The notes: a model not told the origin generated them from the letters alone. A DNA stretch of 64,000 nt from Hydrogenispora ethanolica (GCF_004340685.1 NZ_SLUN01000031.1:1-64000); one strand, 5' to 3'. Shown: positions 33,009 to 41,627, counted from the first letter of the stretch. Translations and numbers: made by a program.

Positions 33009-33028
33009 TCAACTTAACATTAAGTTGA
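33009..33028. promoter_or_regulatory. Perfect 9-bp dyad TCAACTTAA-CA-TTAAGTTGA
   Basis: A 20-bp inverted repeat abutting the -35 hexamer of the minus-strand promoter, a position typical of an activator or repressor site. Confidence 0.55.
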
Positions 33029-33104
33029 CATATGGAAGGCGTTCCGTGGCAGAACCGAGTGAAGCGGAATCCGCTCTGGTCGGCCGTTGGTAACGGAGGA
33101 AATT

Positions 33105-33137
33105 ATGTTTAATGTCTGGTCCGCCAGGACAAACTAA
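33105..33137 (+). CDS. Possible 10-codon leader ORF
   Basis: ATG preceded by CGGAGGAAATT (good ribosome site) reads MFNVWSARTN-stop. A long inverted repeat follows at once and the glycosyltransferase starts 139 bases later. The good ribosome site is the only evidence for translation. Confidence 0.3.
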   Translation: MFNVWSARTN

Positions 33138-33138
33138 G

Positions 33139-33224
33139 CCGGTGGTTCAGTGGGATTTGAATTTTGGAAAATCGTTAAAGCATCGCGGTTTTCCAAAAAT
33201 TTCTTTCGATGATTGAACCACTGG
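33139..33224. repeat. Long two-tier inverted repeat
   Basis: Outer arms CCGGTGGTTCA and TGAACCACTGG (one mismatch); inner arms GAATTTTGGAAAA and TTTTCCAAAAATTTC. The inner part recurs at 59287-59328 with the same spacing, so this is a dispersed hairpin element as well as a possible mRNA leader structure. Confidence 0.65.
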
Positions 33225-33275
33225 AATAGCAAGGCCGTTCGACGGCTCGCAAAGATAAGGGGTAGAGGTGATGAG

Positions 33276-34544
33276 ATGCGGATATTGATGTTGAGTTGGG
33301 AGTTTCCGCCCAAAGTAATCGGGGGCATCGCCCGTCACGTGGACGACCTCTCCCGGGCGCTGGCCCGGCAGGGAGAGGATGTTCATGTGATCACCTGCGG
33401 GGTGCAGGGAGCGCCGTATTACGAACTGTACCATGGCGTCAAGGTACATCGCGTCGGAATGCATAATCCGGAGACGCCCGACTTTTTGACCTGGGTTTTG
33501 CAGCTCAATTTGAACATGGTGGAGGAGGCCAACCGCTTAATCGAGGACGGTTGGAGTTTCGACGTGATCCATGCCCACGATTGGCTGGCGGCCTATGCCG
33601 GCAAGAATCTGAAGCATTCCCGCCAGGCGCCGCTGGTCGCGACGATTCACGCCACGGAGTACGGCCGGAACAACGGGCTCCATAATGAGCTGCAACGGTA
33701 TATCAGCAATGTGGAATGGTGGCTGGGGTATGAGGCCTGGCGGGTGATCTGCTGCAGCCAGTACATGCGCGAGGAATTGCGCCGGGTCTTTCAGTTGCCC
33801 GACGACAAGGTGCGGATCATTCCTAACGGAGTCTATCTCAAGGATTTTGTGGGTACCACCATGGACCCGGCCAGGATTCGCGACCGCTATTGCGCCTCGG
33901 ATGAGAAAATGATCTTCCATATCGGCCGGATCGTCCGGGAAAAAGGCCTGGGCGTCCTGCTGGAAGCGCTGCCGCGGATCCTGGAGACCGAGCCCAAGAC
34001 GAAACTGGTGATCGCCGGAAAAGGGCCTTATCTGGATGAATTGAAGCACCGCGCCTATCAGCTCGGCGTCTTCAACCGGGTTTATTTCACCGGATTCATC
34101 GATGACAACACCCGCAACGCCCTCTTTCAATGCGCCGATGTGGCGGTCTTCCCCAGCCTTTATGAGCCTTTCGGCATCGTGGCGCTGGAAGGAATGGCCG
34201 CCGGAGTCCCGGTGGTGGTCTCCGATACCGGAGGAATGCAGGAGATTATCCATCACGGTGTGAACGGCCTGAAAGCCTACACCGACAACCCGGTCTCCCT
34301 GGCGGATAACATCCTCTGGGCGCTGAGTCATCCCGATCACGGCCAAAAGATGGTGAAACGGGCCCGGGAGGATGTCCGCACCATCTACAGCTGGGAGAAG
34401 ATCGCCATGCAGACCGCGGCCGTCTACAGCCAAGTGCTGGAGGAGCACAGCCATTCCAACTGGCGCGGTTCCTATCAGGATGCCCCGGGCCGCTTTGAAC
34501 AGCGGGATGTCCGGAGCTTCGGCCGTTACCAGAATGTGCAATGA
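33276..34544 (+). CDS. GT4-family glycosyltransferase (glycogen-synthase-like)
   Basis: 422 residues in a GT-B fold. N-terminal LMLSWEFPPKVIGGIARHV is the acceptor-side signature of starch/glycogen-synthase-like GT4 enzymes; the C-terminal half has GRIVREKGLGVLLEALP and the nucleotide-sugar motif PSLYEPFGIVALEGMAAG (E-x7-E), then VSDTGGMQEII. The start chosen is the ATG at 33276 behind TAGAGGTG. It is probably co-transcribed with the pyrophosphorylase gene 102 bases downstream, which may supply its NDP-sugar for a storage or capsular polysaccharide. Confidence 0.9.
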   Translation: MRILMLSWEFPPKVIGGIARHVDDLSRALARQGEDVHVITCGVQGAPYYELYHGVKVHRVGMHNPETPDFLTWVLQLNLNMVEEANRLIEDGWSFDVIHAHDWLAAYAGKNLKHSRQAPLVATIHATEYGRNNGLHNELQRYISNVEWWLGYEAWRVICCSQYMREELRRVFQLPDDKVRIIPNGVYLKDFVGTTMDPARIRDRYCASDEKMIFHIGRIVREKGLGVLLEALPRILETEPKTKLVIAGKGPYLDELKHRAYQLGVFNRVYFTGFIDDNTRNALFQCADVAVFPSLYEPFGIVALEGMAAGVPVVVSDTGGMQEIIHHGVNGLKAYTDNPVSLADNILWALSHPDHGQKMVKRAREDVRTIYSWEKIAMQTAAVYSQVLEEHSHSNWRGSYQDAPGRFEQRDVRSFGRYQNVQ

Positions 34545-34646
34545 ACGCCGCAGCCGGTATCGCGGCCCCGGCGGCTTGGGATCCGGGGTTCGCGGCGAAC
34601 CGTGGGATCGGCATAACAACCGCAACCGAAACAGGGAGGAAGTCTT

Positions 34647-37136
34647 TTGAAAGCAGTCATCATGGCCGGCGGGAAGGGAACCCGGCTCCGGCCGCTCACT
34701 TGCAACAAACCCAAACCGATGGTTCCCATCGCCAACCGGCCGATGATGGAGCACATCATCTATCTCCTGCGCAAGCACGGTTTCGCTGAAGTCCTGGTGA
34801 CCCTCTTTTATCTGCCCGAGGCGGTCGAGAATTATTTCGGGGACGGCCGGGAGTTCGGGCTGGCGATGCGCTATTTCGTGGAGGAGAAGCCGCTGGGCAC
34901 GGCCGGCTCGGTCCGGAACGCGGCCGCCGATCTGACCGAGACCTTCTTGGTCATCAGCGGCGACGCGCTGACCGACATCGACCTGACGGCGGCGCTCCGT
35001 TTTCACCGCGAGCGGGGCGCGACCGCCACCATCATCCTGACCAAGGTGGAGAACCCGCTCGAATACGGGGTGGTCATCACCGACCCGCGGGGCGCGATCC
35101 AGCGGTTCCTGGAGAAGCCAGGCTGGGGCGAGGTCTTCAGCGACACCGTGAATACCGGCATCTATATTTTGGAGCCCAAGATCTTCAATTATTTCGAGCC
35201 GGGCCAGGAGTTCGATTTCAGCAAGAACCTCTTCCCGATGCTGTTGGCCCAGGGAGAACCGCTCTACGGCTATGTGGCGGACGGCTACTGGTCGGACATC
35301 GGCAATCTCGAGCAATACCGCCAGGCCCATTACGACGTCTTGAACGATCGGGTCAAGGTCTCCATCCCCGGCCGGGAGATCAAGCCCGGGCTGTGGGTCG
35401 GCGAAGGGGTGGAGATTGACCCGGGGGCGAGCGTGGCCACGCCGGTCCTAATCGGCGATTACTCCCGGGTGAAGCCGGGGGCGGAGATCGGCGCCTATTC
35501 GGTGCTGGGCGATTACGGCATCATTCAGGAAGGGGCCAGCGTCAAGCGGGGCATCCTTTGGAACCATTGCTACCTGGGGAGCTATTCCGAGGTGCGCGGC
35601 GCCACGCTCTGTCATCATGTTTATTTGAAGGGAAAGAACGCGGTCTATGAAGGGGCGGTGCTCGGCGAAGGCGTCGAGTTGGGCCTGAAGGCGGTGGTCC
35701 GGCCCGAGGTGAAGGTCTGGCCCAACAAGATCCTGGACAGCGGGAGCGTGCTCAATGACAGCCTGATCTGGGCCAAAAAATCAGCCAAGAGCCTCTTCGG
35801 CGCCTCGGGGATCAGCGGCACGGTCAATCAGGAGATCACGCCCGAGGTCGGCGCCAAGCTGGGCGCGGTCTTTGGCGCCTATTTGAAACCCGGCGCCCAG
35901 GTTACGGTCAGTTCCGACAACTTCCGGGCCTCGCGGGTGCTCAAACGGGCGCTGGTCTCCGGAGTCCTGGCGGCGGGGGTCAATGCCTACGACCTCGGGA
36001 CCCTGCCGACGCCGGCGGCCCGTTACGCGCTGGTGGCGCTGGGCGCCCGGGGCGGGCTGCACCTGCGGATCGATCCCCGGGATCCCGAGGGGATCCTGAT
36101 CCAATTCATAGACGAGCGGGGCCTGAATGTCGCCAAAAGCGTCGAACGGGCGCTGGAAAACGCCTTCGCCAGCGAGGATTTTCCGCGCAGCCCGGCCGGG
36201 GCCATGGGCGAGCTGACCTTCGTGCCGCAGCTGGTCCAGCCGTACCTCCAGGGCCTCATCGGGCCGGAGGCGCAAAAAATGATCGCCGCCTCGCGGCTGA
36301 AGGTGGTGACCAGCTACGACCAGGGCAGTCTGACATTGCTGCTGCCGGCGCTGCTGGAGGAGTTGCAGTGCAAGGTGATCCACGCCGGGACCGAGGAGGA
36401 GGGGGCGGAGCTTCCAGCCCGGCCGCGCACCCTCCAGGAATTGCTGGGCGCCATCAGCCGGGTCGGGACAGCGGTCCGCGAGCACCAGGCCGATCTGGGC
36501 GTGATCGTCGACAACAACGCCGAGCGGTTGATCCTCCTGGACGAGCACGGCGAGATCCTCAAGGAAGAGCAGCTGGTGGCGCTGCTGTCGCTGCTGGTGC
36601 TGAAGTACCACCCGGCGGCGGCGCTGCCGGTACCGATGACCGCGCCGCAATTCATCGAGGATCTGGCCCGCGAGTACCATGGCCGGGTGATCCGGACCAA
36701 GGTCAATCCGCGTTCGCTCATGGAGCAGCTGGCCCAGGAGCGGCTCTTCCCCACCGGCCAGGGCGACGGGGCGTTCCTGCCGCAGTTTGACGCCTTGTTT
36801 ACCCTGGTCAGAGTATTGGAACTGCTGGCCCGGGAACGGGTGAGCCTGGCCGGGGCCAAGGCGCTCATCCCCCAGGTGCAGCGGGGTTACGCCGAGGTCG
36901 ATTGCCCCTGGGAAGAGAAGGGGCGGATCATGCGCAACTTGTATGAGGAGCAGAAGGAGCGGCCTTTGGAGATGACCGACGGTTTGAAGGTCTACCACGA
37001 CGGCGGTTGGGCCCTGGTATTGCCCGACGCCGAGGAGCCGATCTTCCGGATCTATTCCGAAGCCGGGACCGGCGAGGAAGCGGACGCCTTGACCCAATAC
37101 TATATGAGCCGCATCAACGAGCTGCAATTGAGTTAG
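34647..37136 (+). CDS. NDP-sugar pyrophosphorylase with degenerate phosphomannomutase domain
   Basis: 829 residues in three parts. About 1-235 is a nucleotidyltransferase ([20 protein letters not shown]), close to mannose-1-phosphate guanylyltransferases. About 250-375 is a left-handed beta-helix with hexapeptide repeats. About 385-829 is phosphohexomutase-like but degraded: the phosphoserine loop TASHNP reads RIDPRDP and the metal loop DGDGDR reads DNNAER. The mutase domain is therefore unlikely to be catalytic. TTG start with GGGAGGA six bases upstream. A GDP-mannose or related sugar is the likely product. Confidence 0.87.
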   Translation: MKAVIMAGGKGTRLRPLTCNKPKPMVPIANRPMMEHIIYLLRKHGFAEVLVTLFYLPEAVENYFGDGREFGLAMRYFVEEKPLGTAGSVRNAAADLTETFLVISGDALTDIDLTAALRFHRERGATATIILTKVENPLEYGVVITDPRGAIQRFLEKPGWGEVFSDTVNTGIYILEPKIFNYFEPGQEFDFSKNLFPMLLAQGEPLYGYVADGYWSDIGNLEQYRQAHYDVLNDRVKVSIPGREIKPGLWVGEGVEIDPGASVATPVLIGDYSRVKPGAEIGAYSVLGDYGIIQEGASVKRGILWNHCYLGSYSEVRGATLCHHVYLKGKNAVYEGAVLGEGVELGLKAVVRPEVKVWPNKILDSGSVLNDSLIWAKKSAKSLFGASGISGTVNQEITPEVGAKLGAVFGAYLKPGAQVTVSSDNFRASRVLKRALVSGVLAAGVNAYDLGTLPTPAARYALVALGARGGLHLRIDPRDPEGILIQFIDERGLNVAKSVERALENAFASEDFPRSPAGAMGELTFVPQLVQPYLQGLIGPEAQKMIAASRLKVVTSYDQGSLTLLLPALLEELQCKVIHAGTEEEGAELPARPRTLQELLGAISRVGTAVREHQADLGVIVDNNAERLILLDEHGEILKEEQLVALLSLLVLKYHPAAALPVPMTAPQFIEDLAREYHGRVIRTKVNPRSLMEQLAQERLFPTGQGDGAFLPQFDALFTLVRVLELLARERVSLAGAKALIPQVQRGYAEVDCPWEEKGRIMRNLYEEQKERPLEMTDGLKVYHDGGWALVLPDAEEPIFRIYSEAGTGEEADALTQYYMSRINELQLS

Positions 37137-37164
37137 GGACGAGGGGGACGACCGGAAAAACGGC

Positions 37165-37395
37165 GGTCCGGGGGCGGTTGCCGCCCGTAGCCGGGCCGCC
37201 GCTGCCCCACTTGAGGGGAGCGCCGCCCCGGACGAGGCGACGGGGACTCCTTCCCGGGCCGGCGTGGCCCGCGGTAGGGCGGCGGTTCTCCGTCGCCGGG
37301 CGGCAGCCGCCCCGATCCGGGCCGGTATGGCCCGGCCCCGGGCAATTGCCGCGGCCCGCCGGGGGAGATCCGCCCGGGGCCTGAGGCAGTTGCCC
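37165..37395. repeat. 21-bp repeat array (array 3), GC-rich
   Basis: Eleven units in exact 21-bp phase starting 29 bases after the preceding stop. Units share a central GGG and a terminal GCC rather than a fixed sequence; most contain a short dyad (GGGCC-n5-GGCCC, GGGCGG-CA-GCCGCCC, GGCAATTGCC). Flanks to 37450 are similar but out of phase. Confidence 0.8.
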
Positions 37396-37487
37396 GGGAA
37401 TGGAAAAGTTCCGGTAAATATCGCCAGAGGGGGTCCGGAAGGGTCAAACGCCCGCCGGCATTGCGGCCGGCCGGCCGCGCCTTTTGC

Positions 37488-37517
37488 TTGACAGGGCGGG
37501 GTCCGGTGTGTTATGAT
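37488..37517 (+). promoter_or_regulatory. tRNA-Ser promoter
   Basis: TTGACA (37488-37493), an 18-base spacer and TATGAT (37512-37517), 24 bases before the first tRNA. Confidence 0.8.
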
Positions 37518-37541
37518 AGTTCATGCATTCGGAGCGAACTC

Positions 37542-37630
<89 letters not shown>

Positions 37631-37668
37631 ACGTACGCCATCTGAATCGCTCAAGTGTTCAACCTTAC

Positions 37669-37760
37669 GGAGAGGTACCCAAGCAGGTTGAAGGGGACGG
37701 TTTGCTAAACCGTTAGTAGGAGTAATCCTAGCGAGGGTTCGAATCCCTCTCTCTCCGCCA
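37669..37760 (+). tRNA. tRNA-Ser (anticodon GCT)
   Basis: Acceptor GGAGAGG pairs with CTCTCTCC; long variable arm (TAGTAGGAGTAATCCTA); anticodon loop TTGCTAA; encoded CCA. It follows the first tRNA-Ser by 39 bases. Confidence 0.96.
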
Positions 37761-37778
37761 TCATTTCAATTATAACCG

Positions 37779-37806
37779 GGGTTTCGCGAAACGCGAAACC
37801 CTTTTT
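37779..37806 (+). terminator. Terminator of the tRNA pair
   Basis: GGGTTTCGCG-AAA-CGCGAAACCC followed by TTTTTT. Confidence 0.9.
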
Positions 37807-38123
37807 TATTTTCCAAGTCTTGCACCCCAAAAACCGCCTGTCAAAGAAACTGCAAAGAATCCTCCGCGGGCGAATTCGTTCCGCTGCCCAAACCCCGCTC
37901 ATTGCCCTAACGTACGGTTGGCCGGCGCCATTGAAAGCTCCTGAACCCGGATAACGGCGGCAAATCACGCTTACCCCATCTTTTTGATGAAAAATCTTCC
38001 TTATTTAGGAACGGAGGTGGCGATTTCTCAAACGGGTAGGAGATACCCGAAGCCATGGCGAAAACATTCCTGAAACAATTTTTAATAAAACCGGACGATG
38101 TTCGCTGGGAAGGAGGGAGACAA
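37807..38123. other. Upstream region of the DUF1538/PII-like operon, structure of unknown meaning
   Basis: No gene. From about 38010 to 38090 there is a compact structured stretch including the hairpin CGGGTA-GGAGA-TACCCG and a nearby GCCATGGC palindrome, 40-100 bases before the leader ORF. I compared it mentally with c-di-GMP, c-di-AMP, glutamine, fluoride and glycine aptamers and found no match. Confidence 0.35.
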
Positions 38124-38150
38124 ATGGCTAGAATCGCGGAGAATACGTAA
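38124..38150 (+). CDS. Possible 8-codon leader peptide
   Basis: ATG behind a very strong ribosome site (GAAGGAGGGAGACAA) reads MARIAENT-stop, 23 bases before the first DUF1538 gene. It may be a translational coupler or attenuator peptide. Confidence 0.35.
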   Translation: MARIAENT

Positions 38151-38173
38151 AATAAAAAATGGAGGTGCTGACG

Positions 38174-38863
38174 GTGAATTTCAAAGAAACGGCAATGGAA
38201 GTGATTTATGCGATAATCCCTATTGTGGCGATCGTAATCCTGTTACAGCTGACAATAGGCAGGCTTCCAATGGAAGTCTTCACCCGGTTTCTTGGCGGAG
38301 CGGTACTGATAGTCATCGGATTAATCCTTTTTTTCATAGGCGTCAAAATCGGTTTTTTACCGATGGGCGAGATGTTGGGCGCGGCGATCGTCGCCCGGGG
38401 CAAGCTGTGGTTGATCTTGACCTTGGGCTTTGTGATCGGTTTCGTTCTCACCATTGCCGAGCCGGATGTACAGGTCCTGGCGATGCAGGTGGCCCAAGTC
38501 TCCGAAGGCGCCATCCCGAAAAACTTGTTGATAGCCTTTGTAGCGCTGGGGGTGGCGATTTTTGTGTCCCTGGCGCTGTTGAGGGTGTCGCTGAACATTC
38601 CGCTCATTTATTTGCTGACCGGCGGCTATCTTCTCACTTTTGCGCTGGCGGCGTTCACTCCGCCGCAATTTCTGGCGGTCGCTTTCGACGCCGGCGGGGT
38701 GACCACGGGCCCGATGACCGTCCCCGTCATCCTGGCGTTGGGCGTGGGCGCGGTGGCCGGTTTGGGCAAAAGAAGCTCCACCCAGGATAGTTTCGGCTGG
38801 ATCGGATTGGCCTCGCTGGGGCCGATTCTGGCGGTGCTGTTATTGGGGGTGATGTTTCAATGA
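38174..38863 (+). CDS. DUF1538-family membrane protein, first half
   Basis: A 229-residue polytopic protein with about seven hydrophobic segments. The signature AEPDVQVLAMQV and the glycine-rich FDAGGVTTGPMTVPVILALG are typical of DUF1538. The family is probably a transporter, but the substrate is unknown. GTG start with GGAGGTG seven bases upstream. It overlaps the second DUF1538 gene by four bases; both halves share the same motifs and probably pair as a heterodimer with internal pseudo-symmetry. Confidence 0.87.
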   Translation: MNFKETAMEVIYAIIPIVAIVILLQLTIGRLPMEVFTRFLGGAVLIVIGLILFFIGVKIGFLPMGEMLGAAIVARGKLWLILTLGFVIGFVLTIAEPDVQVLAMQVAQVSEGAIPKNLLIAFVALGVAIFVSLALLRVSLNIPLIYLLTGGYLLTFALAAFTPPQFLAVAFDAGGVTTGPMTVPVILALGVGAVAGLGKRSSTQDSFGWIGLASLGPILAVLLLGVMFQ

Positions 38864-39588
38864 TCCCAATGCTCTTTAAAGGATTTCCCGGGGTGCTAAG
38901 GGAAGTCTTCTGGGCGCTCTTCCCGGTAGTGGCGGTTTTTGCGGTGTCCCAAGTCATCATGTTGAAGCTTCCGAAACGGCAGTTAAAGAAGATCGTTCGC
39001 GGAATGCTGCTGGTTTTCCTGGGCGTGGCGCTCTTTCTCCAAGGTGTCCACGTCGGCTTCCTCCCCGCGGGGGATCTATTGGGGAAGACCCTGGGGTCTA
39101 TCAAGCATAATTGGATATTAGTCCCGCTGGGATTTTTGCTGGGTTTCGCCGCGGTGCTGGCGGAACCGGCGGTGTTGGTCCTGAGCAATCAGGTGGAAGA
39201 GATCTCGGGCGGGCATATCAATAAGAAAATATTACTGTACGCCCTGGCCATCGGAGTGGCGCTGTCGGTGGCGTTATCCATGGCCCGGGTGTTGCTGGGG
39301 ATATCGCTCTGGTATTTTCTCATACCCGGCTATATTCTTGTGATCGGGCTCGCGTTTCTTTCCGATCCGGCCTTCGTGGGCATCGCCTTTGACTCGGGGG
39401 GAGCGGCCACCGGGCCGATGACCGTGACGTTTATTTTGGCCCTGACGGTGGGCGCGGCCAAGGTCTTGGAGAACCGGAATCCCCTGCTCGATGGTTTCGG
39501 CATGATTGCACTGGTCGCCTTGACGCCGATTTTGGCGATTTTATCCTTAGGGTTTTTATATAGCAGAAAGGAGCGGAACAATGGCTGA
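38860..39588 (+). CDS. DUF1538-family membrane protein, second half
   Basis: 242 residues with the same layout as its neighbour: AEPAVLVLSNQVEE near the middle and FDSGGAATGPMTVTFILALT later. In many genomes two such domains are joined in one protein; here they are separate, overlapping genes (ATGA). It overlaps the first PII-like gene by eight bases, so all four genes look like one translationally coupled unit. Confidence 0.87.
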   Translation: MIPMLFKGFPGVLREVFWALFPVVAVFAVSQVIMLKLPKRQLKKIVRGMLLVFLGVALFLQGVHVGFLPAGDLLGKTLGSIKHNWILVPLGFLLGFAAVLAEPAVLVLSNQVEEISGGHINKKILLYALAIGVALSVALSMARVLLGISLWYFLIPGYILVIGLAFLSDPAFVGIAFDSGGAATGPMTVTFILALTVGAAKVLENRNPLLDGFGMIALVALTPILAILSLGFLYSRKERNNG

Positions 39589-39967
39589 AGGCGGGGTTGA
39601 TGCGAAGGCCGACGCGAAGTTGATCGTCACCATCCTCAAAAAGGGGGTGGCCAGCAGAGTGGTGGCCGCCACCAAAAAAGCCGGAGCATCGGGCGGCACC
39701 ATCGTTTTGGCGCGTGGCACGGCGAACAAGGATATCTATCTGAAGTTTTTGGGCATGGAATACGAACCGGAGAAAGAGATCGTTCTGACGGTCGCGGACC
39801 GAAATATGGTCGATACCATGCTCCAGACGATTGTTCAGGAGGCGCAATTGGATAAGCCGGGCAACGGCATTGCGATGGTACTCGATTTAAAACGCTTGAT
39901 CGGAGTCGTTCACTTAATGGCCAATTTTCCAGTTTCCCAAAGTCAAAGTCCGGGAGGTGAGCGGTAA
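39581..39967 (+). CDS. PII-like (GlnB-superfamily) regulator, first copy
   Basis: 128 residues with the ferredoxin-like PII pattern: LIVTILKKGVASRVVAATKK in strand 1 and helix 1, then GASGGTIVLARGT at the T-loop base, then EKEIVLTVADRNMVDTML. It lacks the Tyr-containing canonical T-loop of GlnB. In the PII superfamily, such proteins bind nucleotides and often gate a neighbouring transporter, here DUF1538. The ribosome site AAAGGAG is inside the upstream gene. Confidence 0.82.
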   Translation: MAEGGVDAKADAKLIVTILKKGVASRVVAATKKAGASGGTIVLARGTANKDIYLKFLGMEYEPEKEIVLTVADRNMVDTMLQTIVQEAQLDKPGNGIAMVLDLKRLIGVVHLMANFPVSQSQSPGGER

Positions 39968-40329
39968 TGGCTGAGAATTGTCCGCAATTTGAATTGATTG
40001 TGACCATCGTCAATCGGGGCTATGCCGAGGATGTGATCGATGCGGCCAAAAAAGCGGGGGCTTCGGGCGGCACCATCATCCACAGCCGCGGGACAGGCAT
40101 TCATGAAAACGCTAAATTATTCGGGATACCGATCGAGCCGGAAAAGGAGATTATCTTGACATTGGTAGAGCGGATCCAAACGGATGCAGTGTTGGACGCC
40201 ATCTCCAACGCAGTGAATTTGGATACGCCGAGCAGGGGCATTGCCTTTGTATTGAATGTCGAGAAGACGGCGGGCATTTGCCACCTTCGTCCAAAACAAG
40301 ACTCCTTCGGCAACGCCAAATCGTCTTGA
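39967..40329 (+). CDS. PII-like (GlnB-superfamily) regulator, second copy
   Basis: 120 residues, a paralogue of the preceding protein: LIVTIVNRGYAEDVIDAAKK, GASGGTIIHSRGTG, EKEIILTLVERIQTDAVLDA and the C-terminal GIAFVLNVEKTAGI. The start overlaps the previous stop by one base behind GGGAGGTGAG. Two PII-like proteins beside two DUF1538 halves suggests that each half has a partner, or that a mixed trimer forms. Ligand unknown. Confidence 0.82.
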   Translation: MAENCPQFELIVTIVNRGYAEDVIDAAKKAGASGGTIIHSRGTGIHENAKLFGIPIEPEKEIILTLVERIQTDAVLDAISNAVNLDTPSRGIAFVLNVEKTAGICHLRPKQDSFGNAKSS

Positions 40330-40340
40330 GTAAGGCTATG

Positions 40341-40370
40341 AAGGATCGGGTGACAAACCGATCCTTTTTT
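40341..40370 (+). terminator. Terminator of the DUF1538/PII-like operon
   Basis: AAGGATCGG-n8-CCGATCCTT followed by further T residues. Confidence 0.9.
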
Positions 40371-40550
40371 CCGGGCCATGGCCGTCGGCCGAATGTCCAG
40401 GATTTGCTACGAAGTTCGGGGAAGAAAGAAATTGACAACCCGCCAATTATCAAGTAAGATAAAGCAGGTAGAAAGTCCTGGAGAGCGATCCGGGCGCTTG
40501 GTTACGTCATTGGTTTTTTTTGGACACTTTACTTTTGACCATCCGTATGA

Positions 40551-40556
40551 TATAAT
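40551..40556 (+). promoter_or_regulatory. -10 box of tRNA-Arg
   Basis: TATAAT, 31 bases before the tRNA; the -35 region is not convincing (TTTACT at 17 bases). Confidence 0.45.
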
Positions 40557-40587
40557 TAACTTCCGTTAAATGAATAGCAAGTCTCAC

Positions 40588-40663
40588 GCGCCCGTAGCTC
40601 AGTGGATAGAGTATTTGACTACGAATCAAAGGGCCGCAAGTTCGAATCTTGCCGGGCGCACCA
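40588..40663 (+). tRNA. tRNA-Arg (anticodon ACG)
   Basis: 76 bases including the encoded CCA. Acceptor GCGCCCG pairs with CGGGCGC; D-arm GCTCAGTGGATAGAG; anticodon loop CTACGAA; T-arm CAAGTTCGAATCTTG. Reads CGN codons after A-to-I editing. Confidence 0.97.
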
Positions 40664-40674
40664 TTTGACATTCA

Positions 40675-40703
40675 AAGCTTTGCGAGAGGATCGCGAAGCT
40701 TTT
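40675..40703 (+). terminator. Terminator of tRNA-Arg
   Basis: AAGCTTTGCGA-n5-TCGCGAAGCTT (one G-T wobble) followed by TT-C-T. Confidence 0.65.
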
Positions 40704-40807
40704 CTGTTATGAGGCGAACGTTTTGAAACTGCAACCGATACATTCAATGAAGCATTTCGTTAAGAATTCGCGCGGGAGTGGACCTTGGAAAGAACTTCGC
40801 CTAAACT

Positions 40808-40845
40808 AAAGGAGCTAACCCCGGGGAAAAAGGGTCAGCTCCTTT
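40808..40845 (-). terminator. Terminator of the LysM gene
   Basis: AAAGGAGCT-A-ACCC pairs with GGGT-C-AGCTCCTTT around a 10-base loop; located 20 bases past the stop at 40866 on the minus strand. Confidence 0.65.
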
Positions 40846-40865
40846 CATTATTTTTAAAATATAGC

Positions 40866-41195
40866 TTAGCTGGTTGGCAGACAGACGACCTGCCCGCTGG
40901 AGATGGTTGAATCCGGGCTGAGACCTGGATTATAGCTGAGAATCGTGTCCTCGGAGACACCGAGCTGGTTGGCTAAGGTAGAAACGTCCATATCTTCTTG
41001 GACCGTGTAAGCCGTTCCGCCATAGGGGCAATAGCCTGGTTGCTGGGGTCGCTGGTATCCGGGAGCATATCCGGGGGCATAGCCCGGGGGATAGTAATAC
41101 GGAACGGGCTGATAAGGCTGGTAAGGGTAAGGGTACCGCGGGTACTCCCGCCCCCGTGGCCGCTCCGGTCCTCTGGGTCCTCTGCGTCGGTTCAT
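40866..41195 (-). CDS. LysM-domain protein with Pro/Tyr-rich N-terminus
   Basis: 109 residues. The N-terminal 55 are basic and then rich in Pro, Tyr and Gly (PRYPYPYQPYQPVPYYYPP, GYAPGYAPGY). The C-terminal ~45 form a LysM module: YTVQEDMDVSTLANQLGV, then ILSYNPGL and the final SGQVVCLP. There is no signal peptide. Pro/Tyr-rich tails joined to LysM are seen in spore coat or cortex proteins of the SafA type, so a role at the forespore surface is possible, but not proven. Single gene, minus strand. Confidence 0.75.
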   Translation of the reverse strand: MNRRRGPRGPERPRGREYPRYPYPYQPYQPVPYYYPPGYAPGYAPGYQRPQQPGYCPYGGTAYTVQEDMDVSTLANQLGVSEDTILSYNPGLSPDSTISSGQVVCLPTS

Positions 41196-41627
41196 GAGTG
41201 TTGGTTCACCTCACTTTTTGATACATTCTATGAGCACTTAGGCTAATTTGACGTAAGACAATGACACAAGTTTTATTGGCATGGATTGGGCCACTTGGGC
41301 CGGGGCCGCGGGTTAGCCGGTTTGAGGCTATGCTTTGCGGTTTCGCGGCGGACCGGAAAGTCTATTCAAATGATTGTAACCGAATCGCAACGCTTTGATC
41401 ATCATTTATTGTAAAGTTAGATCCGCATCGGCGGAAGATTCCTTCTTTTTGGCCCATGTCCCGGCCGTCGCTGCGACCGGGACATGGGTTTGGCAAAAAA
41501 ATGAGGCGGAAAACGGCCGGAACGCAAAAAGGGGTGAAATCATGGTACAATAAGGTTTAAGAGTCCGGGTTGGCCGCGTGGATAGCGGGCGCGCCGAACC
41601 TGACGATAGCGATTGGAGGGGTTTGCA
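41196..41627. other. Intergenic region with a 12-bp perfect hairpin
   Basis: No gene seen. CCCATGTCCCGG (41453-41464) pairs perfectly with CCGGGACATGGG (41477-41488) around a 12-base loop. There is no T-run on either side, so it is not a normal terminator. A possible TACAAT -10 box lies near 41545. Confidence 0.5.

Noticed and set aside
33537-35330. 597-codon minus-strand ORF over glycosyltransferase and pyrophosphorylase
   Set aside because: Spans two well-supported genes on the other strand and shows antisense-type composition.
37705-37968. Minus-strand ORF containing EREGFEPS
   Set aside because: A known artefact of translating the antisense strand of tRNA genes.
37807-38173. Known riboswitch class before DUF1538
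   Set aside because: No match by eye to c-di-GMP, c-di-AMP, glutamine, fluoride, THF or glycine consensus; kept only as an unexplained structured leader.
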